Origin: Lucifuga dentata
Lineage: Eukaryota; Chordata; Actinopteri; Ophidiiformes; Bythitidae
Direction: 5' to 3'
Assembly (NCBI GenBank): GCA_014773175.1
Contig: VXCM01002128.1
Span: forward strand, 1 to 64,000
DNA: 64,000 bases
Part shown: positions 56,536-64,000 of the stretch, piece by piece
How the letters are laid out: each line of letters opens with the position of its first letter
How positions within the stretch are numbered: position 1 is the stretch's first letter
The notes under the pieces: model-generated
The model's input: only the letters and a program-made list of their open reading frames with translations
Told to the model about the DNA's origin: nothing
Databases searched by the model: none
Made by a program: the position numbers and the translations under genes

Positions 56536-59500
56536 CTAAAAGAAGAAATCAGAAAATTAAAATGTTTCCATATGTCACGCCTGAGGTATTCCTGGCTAGT
56601 AAGCACATTTAAACCAACCACATGCCCATTTTTACATGTTACTGATCCACAGCTCAGCCAGCAGAGGAGCATGGCTGTGTTGTGGTCGCGGTCTGGTGCC
56701 TTTTGTGTAACATCATACATGTGAAGCAAAGCTAATTGAGATGAAATGGAAAGTAAAAGAAGCTGGATGAAAACAAAAGCCACCCCAATTGTGGAGTCTT
56801 AGTGACTGTTGATACTACAAGGAGTTAAGTGAACAGAAAGACAACACTTTGATATTGTAATTGTGTGTTAATACTACATGTGTGTGTAATAGCATGGGTA
56901 CAAACAGGACTAATCAACATTACAACTCTACTGATAGGCCATACCCTATAGAGTAATCATCAGAAAGGAAGGCTGGTGAGTGGGTGTATAGTGTGAGATG
57001 AGACGATATACACTGATTTTTGTCTTAATTGTGATTAATACAAAAATGCAGAAAGCTGTATACGTGATAGATTTAAGAGGATTTTTTCACTCCATGACTT
57101 CATAGGTTTACAAGAGAAATCGAAGACTCTTAAAACAACCCACAATTGCATAATCTAGGTCCATTACTCTGGGCTTACCTGAGATTTAAAAAAAAAAAAA
57201 AAAAATCAACTTATTGCCTAAATTAAATTTAATTAAAACAACATGACACATGCATTAGTTCTTTACTTATATGGCCTCACTAGAAATCAAAATCTACTAC
57301 AAACTGAGCCTACATACGAGACAACTTCCTTATACCAAGTAGGTAAATTTTCATGTTGTTTCATACACAGATTAAAAAAGAAAGTCGATTCTAATGGCAA
57401 CAAAACACTCCTAAAGGCAAGTCTACAACTCTGAAGTCTGCAAAATTCATTCTCATGCTCAATTTCCAGCAACATGTCACCCGCCTGCAAACAAAAGATT
57501 TTGATGTAAACCAAAAACATGTTATAAATGTTTATTTCTCCTCAGACCTAACTCCTGATAGAAATTAAAAAGACAATCTACTGACTATACCTACAATGGA
57601 AATATAAGGATTCAGGGATCAATGTAAAGTTTTCAGGAAACAGCAAGCTTGTATTTTGGCCCAGGGAAATGTTATTGGCATGTCGAGGCAGGTGAGACCT
57701 TTGGATCTGCATCAGCATGAGACATAACATTCCTCACTACAGGCTTTGTTTACTGATGTATAAGTCGTATCCGGAGGTGACAGTTTCTGTCAAAGGCCTC
57801 CTCGAGGAAAAAATGCTGTGCATTTAGCAGACTTCTTCAGCTTGCTAGTATTTTCAGGAGCAGATGACGCAGCCATGATATCATGCTGCAGCATAAAGCA
57901 GCCATTGTCGTGGGATGTGTGCTCCGTATTCTATTCGAGGAATCTTCTCTCTCGAGTTCACTACGAACCACAACAGAAGTTCACAACAGTCCGCACTGAG
58001 TAAGACAAACCTACACAAGAGCGATGCGGCAAACAAGAGTGCCAAAAGATAACCCATTCAGAGTCTCAAAGCTTGTTTTGTCTGCAAATAATGTGAAATT
58101 CTCTGCTTCTTTGACCTCCACTCTATTTCTAGGGCGCAAGCCTAGAGCATTGAATGTGAACACACAGGCCCAGTGTGTGCTGGATGCAGTGCGGCTGACA
58201 GGCAGTGCTAAGCTCTAAGAGAGGCAGGTGAAGTATCCACAGCCTGAGGGAAAACAGCCTGCACAATGAAGAGGAATGTAAAGACACAGAAAGCAACAGC
58301 TTGGATGTAATGAGGCCTTCTTGTGTTTTATGCTGTGCAGTCTGAGAATAGTGATTGTTGCACAAGGTTACAAGTAAGGGAGCTTTATAGAAGTTATTGG
58401 TGCAACACAGTGAGAACTAACAGGAGCTTTGAAGGGCGAATTGACTCGTCTCTACCCTTTATTACATTGTAGAAAGGAGAAGAAGAGAAATAAAACATTC
58501 AGGTGTGCTTTTGCTAATGTAGGCCTACAGAAGAAGAGAAGAAGAAAATCGTTTGTAACAGGCTCATCACACACCACTCAGTAAAGGAGCACAGACAGCT
58601 TTCCTCATTCCAGCTTTGAAACCAGTCTGCAAATTTCTCCATTCCTCTTCTCTCCTATAATTACACAGAGGTTTGACTGGTTTTACTTGTTTGTTGGTGG
58701 AAACTAAATGCACCTTCCAACAAATGACATCCTGAACGGCCTGTGGCATGATGTTGCAGCTTCAGATGTGGTCTACCGGCACCTGGCTCAACTCAGAGAA
58801 AGGATGCCTTCCAACTGTGCAACAAAAGCAGCTAGCTGAATAAGTGCAGCATGTAGCCCATTATAGAGGACAATTTATAGAGAATATTCCACGTATTTCA
58901 GTTTCGGAGTAACTTAAACATATGCCGGTCTGATCTGGAAACAGTGGCTAAGAGGACAAAGCAGGAGACAACAGAGTGGTAAAATCAGCTCCGTGGCTGA
59001 TGACAGGCTCAGCCAAGCGTGTCGTTACATGTTGGAGAGGATGAGTTTTGCTACACAGACAGGAAAATAGTCATCTGGGCTGGTATAATGCAGACAGTTT
59101 GCTTGCCTCTGTATTCATAATAGACCATGTTAAAGCACAGGCATGGGCGACAAGAAAAAAACAGGTTGGCAGTGTGTAATGGTATGTAATCTATAATGTG
59201 GACAATATATTCCAACCCAGCTTCATAGCGAGTCATAATGGAAGCTCAACAGTCGTCTGTGGAAGCATGATTTGAAGCACCAGTTTCTTTTCAGGTTCTT
59301 GCATATTTATCCAGGTTATATTATACCTAAATTTCTAGTGTTTTTTCCATCTCAGACTTTGATAAAGATCAGTCTAATTCATATTTAATTGTTGGTTTAT
59401 TTGTTGGTTAATTGTTGGAATATTTAAATGTAGGTTTAATTGTTTTAAAACCTGCTCAACATTCATAACAATAGACAAAATAGACAGTGTCAAAATCAAA

Positions 59501-60225
59501 GAAAGAATGGAAGTTATGGACATACAGAGGATATGATAGCTGGACAAATGAGCAGGTTTACCCAAATCAACCAAATCACAGGTTTTCATTTAGGCTGTTA
59601 CGTTATCAAAGCATCTATCCACGTACATTCTCTGTGAATCTCTCTGATTTGGTTTTGAATCTTGTGTAGAAAGGCCCAAGCATTGTGGAGCACTTCATGA
59701 CAAGCAGCATTCCACACTCGGGCTGAAAGTCTTAAACAAAAGGCTGGAGGAGAGGGTGGTAGGAATCATTTGGCTTTGCTGCTCTTAGGCTGGCTGTTTT
59801 ATTCAGCAGCGTGTTCCAAACTTCTTCCTCTGCCAGGAATACAGTAATCAGGCCTCCATCGAAAAAAGCAGAAACGGACAACAAAAAGTGGATAGGCAGA
59901 CGTAATGTGCATCTGGAAGGTTCAGAAGAGGACAGGACATATCCCTGCAGCATACTGAAGAGGCAAAAAAGGAAATTTCTTTCTATCCTCTTCACAATCA
60001 GCTTTCAGCCAGTGACAAACAGTTTTTCATAACGTACTGTAATTCCAGATACATTTGATAGGATTTCTAAAACACGTGTTGATGGTGACTGCAACGTTGT
60101 TTTCGTATCAAATATGTAAAATTAATTATTACGTATTTGTGTTTGAGATGATACCTTCATAGTCCACAATTATGTATTCCGATTGTTGTGTCTTGGCAAT
60201 GTTGATGATTTGTTAAAAATACAAC
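56536..60225. other. 5' flank or upstream intron of arhgef10
   Basis: The acceptor at 56535 implies an upstream non-coding exon somewhere to the right, but no donor or CpG-rich promoter was identified. Poly-A run at 57187-57205. No protein gene recognised. Confidence 0.45.
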
Positions 60226-60299
60226 TGGCCCATACGGGGATCAAACCCGCAACCTTGGCGTTATTAGCACCACGCTCTAACCAACTGAGCTAACCGGCC
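60226..60299 (-). tRNA. tRNA-Ile (AAT), mutated copy, possibly non-functional
   Basis: 74 bases with a normal D arm and anticodon loop CTAATAA, but the T loop reads TTTGATC, so the near-invariant C56 is T. This alters the B box (GGTTTGATCC) and the tertiary pair with G19. A T5 terminator is present. It could be a young decaying copy. Confidence 0.7.
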
Positions 60300-60615
60300 A
60301 CATAAAGCTACAACCCAGATGCTTTCATCAATGAAGCACACATCAAAGTAGATTCAAAGCAGAGACAACAGAAAATAATAACATTTAGGTTGTGTAGCAT
60401 TAAGATTAAATTGGAAATTTTTCAATAATTTTCAATTGATAACATTTTTGACCAGTATAACAAGGTTTAGAATGTACATTTATTCCTTTCACCACAGATT
60501 TCCTGTAAACAATGACTGCAAGACCTCCACTGACAAGTATTATGGCAAACAGGAAAGAATGAATCAATGACAAGCAGCGAGTTCTGATCTCTAAAATATG
60601 GACTCAGAAATTACT

Positions 60616-60688
60616 TGGCCTGTACGGGATCAAACCCACAACCTTGGCATTATTAGAACCATGCTCTAACAACTGAGCTAACGGGTCC
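60616..60688 (-). pseudogene. tRNA-Ile-derived pseudogene
   Basis: Related to the copy at 60226, 317 bases away, with the same T-loop change. It also has single-base losses in the D and T arms, acceptor changes (GGACCCGT start) and a changed anticodon stem (TTCTAATAATGCC). No T4 terminator follows. Clearly degenerate. Confidence 0.85.
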
Positions 60689-61458
60689 AGATCAACTTGA
60701 CATGGCAGACACCTGGTACAAAGTGGTGGACAAATAGAAAAGGCTGGAGTGAAATAACACACAGAGATAACACACTTTCAAAATCAGATCCTGATTCCTC
60801 ATCATAACTCCTGATTAAACTACAGCGAAATCAGCAACTGACCAGATAAAGTGAACTTGAAACAACGTGCATAGACATAAATAAATCACTGCTAAACAAA
60901 CATTTTTACCTTGTAACTGTAGCTATTTTAACACTTATTCTTGTAGAAGAAAATCTTCTCATGCATGGTAGTGTTTAAGCCTCCACCCAACCCCTCTCAG
61001 TGAAACATAACCTCCATCAACACACTGAACAATCATGCAGAAGGCCAGACGTTGAGTTGGTATTCCACATCAGCTACCAGCTATAATTATAGGCCTAATG
61101 GGTGTGGAGCAGAGGAAGACACTTCAATAGTGATGGCCGCAGGGCTGCGGTATATTTATTTGATGTCAGGAGTGTGAGCTTTTGGTCACGTGAAAGGACT
61201 GCACCTCTAGGTACAGCAATAATTCCTAAAATCGTATTTTTAAACTTAGTGTAATCAATGCTAAAACCTCAGTGACTCATTGCTACGTTGTGTCAAGAAT
61301 ACCAAAACGATGATGTTGTTGTTATTATGATGTATAACACACCAGCTAAGAATGACACAACCATCACACACAACAACACCTGAGCAGCAGTATTGCTGAC
61401 ACGTTCTCATATTACACTCAGAATATTTTCTATAGTGACCTCAAAAGCCAGACCTTAA
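60689..61458. other. Flanking DNA without recognised genes
   Basis: Nothing recognisable beyond A/T-rich unique sequence. Confidence 0.45.
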
Positions 61459-61985
61459 AATACCATTCTGGGGATTTTGCATGTTTAAGCCCAATAAATA
61501 CCACACACATACATGTTATGTTACTGACAACTGTTTTCCAAAACATAAAACTAGTTTTCATGTTAAAATCCCCAAATCTTTCTGAAATCAAATGTTCAGG
61601 TGAAACACTTGCCTTAAAATTCAATGTTTTACTTACTAACACATACAGTACCTTCAAATGCAGAAGAGTCTTTTTTAATTTCTCTGTAAAAGTCGTCTTC
61701 TCGTGGGACTAGATTCTCTGCATTTTGTTCTGCGCAGCTCAAAATTTAATAGATGTCGTGTTTGCTGTGCCAGATTACTTATCTTAAGCATGTTTCAGGT
61801 CTCTACATGATGATTTTTAATCACGTACTGGAATGAACTGAAACCAGTGGCAGTATGGAAAGTAGGAAAAACAATTCTAAAATTTATAGCCCTAGTAGTA
61901 TGTTTTAGGAAATAGCTATCAGTAACATTATGTGTATGCAGGTTGTATTTATTGGGCTAAACATGCAGATCATTGGTATGGACCT
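61459..61985. mobile_element. TTAA-bounded element, diverged copy
   Basis: The left end is degraded (TACCATTCTGGGG, then TTTTGCATGTTTAAGCCCAA). The right end is ATTTATTGGGCTAAACATGC, then GGTATGGACCT, followed by TTAA at 61986-61989. It is closest to the copy at 13754-14310. Confidence 0.7.
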
Positions 61986-61989
61986 TTAA

Positions 61990-62635
61990 AGGACCATACC
62001 GGCAATCGTGCATGTTTGAGCCTAATATATTCAATTTATATACACATAACATTACTGATAATCATTTCTCAAAGCATACTACTGGAACGGTGAATTAAAA
62101 AAAAAAATTCCTACCTTCCAGGCTGCTAATGGTTTCAGTTCATTCTGGTATGCTATTAAAATCAACTTGTTGATAGTTGAAACGTTCTTGGGATAGNTGG
62201 TTTCAGTTCATTCTGGTATGCTATTAAAATCAACTTGTTGATAGTTGAAACGTTCTTGGGATAGGTAATCCATAATTGGGAACAACACATGTATTCGAGG
62301 TTTTTACTTCCGAAGTTATGCAATTTTAGCGTTTAAGCGCAATAAAAAGTGAGGAGTGAATATATCTTTCTGGGGAATATAACCCCAAAAGAAGACCTGC
62401 ATTTATCAAAAAATTTAAACGACCGTGATGTCATAAGGCTGAGTTAGCAGGCGAAACATCGATATTTTTAAGGTGGGTGTATCGCTTGAATATCCGATTT
62501 TGAAAGATTAAGAGATTTTGCAAAATATCAGGAAATCTGAAATATGGTTTTATCCTTTGGGAAATGGTTGTCAGATAACATATATGTAAATTGAATATAT
62601 TAGACTCAAACATGCACAATCGCAGGTATGGTCCT
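61990..62635. mobile_element. TTAA-bounded element, near-complete copy abutting the previous one
   Basis: It starts AGGACCATACCGGCAATCG directly after the TTAA it shares with its neighbour. It ends GCAGGTATGGTCCT, followed by TTAA (62636-62639). It is closest to the copy at 8951-9613. A false duplication (62130-62196 equals 62198-62264 around N 62197) lies inside; about 580 bp without it. Confidence 0.75.
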
Positions 62636-62639
62636 TTAA

Positions 62640-64000
62640 GGTAAGAGTCTGCCTTCAGTAAAAGTCATAAAATACAACATGGGAGTCAGTGGACAAAATT
62701 TAAAGATTGGAGCTGAAACTTTTCAAAGCTACTTCAATTACAGAGGCAGTTACAGCCAGGCCATCACTCCTAAAGCTGCTCTCCACCCACTCAGTCAGCT
62801 CCAAAACCAAAGCTGTGACATGCCATCAGAAGAACACCATTTATTGTGTAGAAGGAAGCAGGGAAGAGCAGCTTCCCCCAAAGAGATCTTTTGTTGACCG
62901 GCCGGATTTAAGCCGTGAAGGCATTTTAACATCAGCAGAGAAACTTAGTCATGATTCCTCCCTCAGTATCAGATTACAATGAATGACCACAGGCCAACTC
63001 AAAGCTCTTGACTGTCAGAATAATGGCCATTGCACTGGCTTCAGAGGGTGGAGGCAGTTTTTGAAGACAAGATTACAAGTGACGTCTGACTGTATTCATC
63101 CTATAAAGGCTTCCACAATGTGTTGTGCGCAGCTCAATTCATAGAACTCAGCACTAACAGTGGGAATCTGGGGTTTGACTCCCATGCAACTCAGAATGAA
63201 TGCATTCATGTCCTTGTTAGATGCATTGAGCATAGATGTCAAAGGATGTTTAGTGTGTAATACATAAAATTTATTGTACACGTGGCCTCAGCTTGGAAAC
63301 AAGTGATGCATTTCACATATACACCTGCAAAAAGCTGGACTTTTTCCTTCCTAGATGTTGTTGAACCCTGTAATCCATGTATTATCTTGTTGGGGGAGAT
63401 GTCCATATTCACAGTCTTTCTCAAAATTAACAATATGCTCTTTTGCTCAACTATGATGGCTACTACTGTAAACTCAGTCAGAGAGAGCGAAAAGGCTTTT
63501 CCATGAATTGCTGTTGGCTCTTCATGATCACTTTAACAATTAGTAATATGCTACATTTGTTCACTAGACTGCAACTGTATAGTCCAGGGAAATAACATAA
63601 TATGAGAAGATATTGCTGTTTAGATAAACCCCTTGTAATGCTGATCACAGAAGCGTTGATGAGACGCTAACAGGTGCAAACTACAGCAAGTATCTTGATG
63701 ACAGACACTGTAAAAGCACTGGGACTATCTGTCAAACACCCCGTTCCTCAAAACACCAATGCCGGCTGTCAATCACTGGCTGCAAACTAGCTGCGGAGAA
63801 CATTTTTTTCCCAGCAGGGTCTGAAACATCAACAGTGAATGCTGTTTGATCAGGAGGAAATGTCAAATAATGGAGCTACACACACTACACAACTCACACC
63901 TGAGTGCTTACAGAAGGAAGCTGCAACAAATTTGAGCCAGAAGAAAAGGATGTGTGCTCAGTCCTAAGGCTTCTCTAGGTGTTATCACAGTGGGTGGAGG
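62640..64000. other. Right edge of the window, no recognised genes
   Basis: No coding similarity, tRNA or clear repeat seen. Confidence 0.45.

Noticed and set aside
57287..57520. Candidate upstream coding exon of arhgef10 (acceptor-like TTTGCAG before GCGGGTGACATG)
   Set aside because: The peptide resembles nothing in ARHGEF10. The exon at 56427-56535 already has an in-frame stop upstream of its ATG, so upstream exons need not code.
1..64000. CRISPR array, operon or prokaryotic system
   Set aside because: Everything points to an animal nuclear genome; no regularly spaced repeats or prokaryotic gene organisation.

Overview
The window is vertebrate nuclear DNA, almost certainly from a teleost fish. 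It has split genes with GT-AG introns, abundant (CA)n, (GA)n and poly-A/T tracts, short non-autonomous DNA transposons, a LINE-like 3' tail ending in (ATGG)n, and protein sequence clearly orthologous to vertebrate KBTBD11 and ARHGEF10. All protein genes found lie on the minus strand.

Layout from left to right. (1) 410-760: the first two coding exons of a galectin, best matched to galectin-8 (lgals8); the rest lies left of the window. (2) 1000-4760: intergenic, with A/T microsatellites, an inverted repeat and a transposon end. (3) 4764-6932: kbtbd11, an intronless BTB-BACK-Kelch coding region with a splice acceptor just upstream and a CpG-rich presumed first exon/promoter at about 8135-8640. 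(4) 8700-13000: intergenic, with a TTAA-bounded element and a hAT-like element. (5) 13052-56463: arhgef10, resolved here as 28 coding exons whose splice phases all agree. They give a RhoGEF of about 1450 residues: acidic/proline-rich N-terminus, DH domain, PH-like domain, WD-like C-terminal half and a conserved C-terminal motif. (6) tRNA genes: tRNA-Ile(AAT) at 32885, 33641 and 56191, a mutated copy at 60226, a pseudogene at 60616, and tRNA-Phe(GAA) at 54386. Most sit in arhgef10 introns or its 5' flank. (7) 56536-64000: upstream flank, with repeats and no recognised protein gene.

kbtbd11 next to arhgef10 in the same orientation matches the known vertebrate neighbourhood (human 8p23.3). The two proteins are not known to act together: one is a putative Cullin-3 adaptor, the other activates Rho GTPases.

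The most consequential oddity is technical. All 17 ambiguous bases are single Ns, and those outside homopolymers are flanked on both sides by the same 55-67 bp. These look like unmerged contig ends. Three hit coding exons: a false 22-codon repeat in kbtbd11 and false frameshifts in arhgef10 exons 3 and 28. Removing one copy restores all reading frames. The most interesting biological signal is a dispersed family of about 0.5-0.6 kb elements with long terminal inverted repeats and TTAA at their borders. I found no evidence of a novel multi-gene system.
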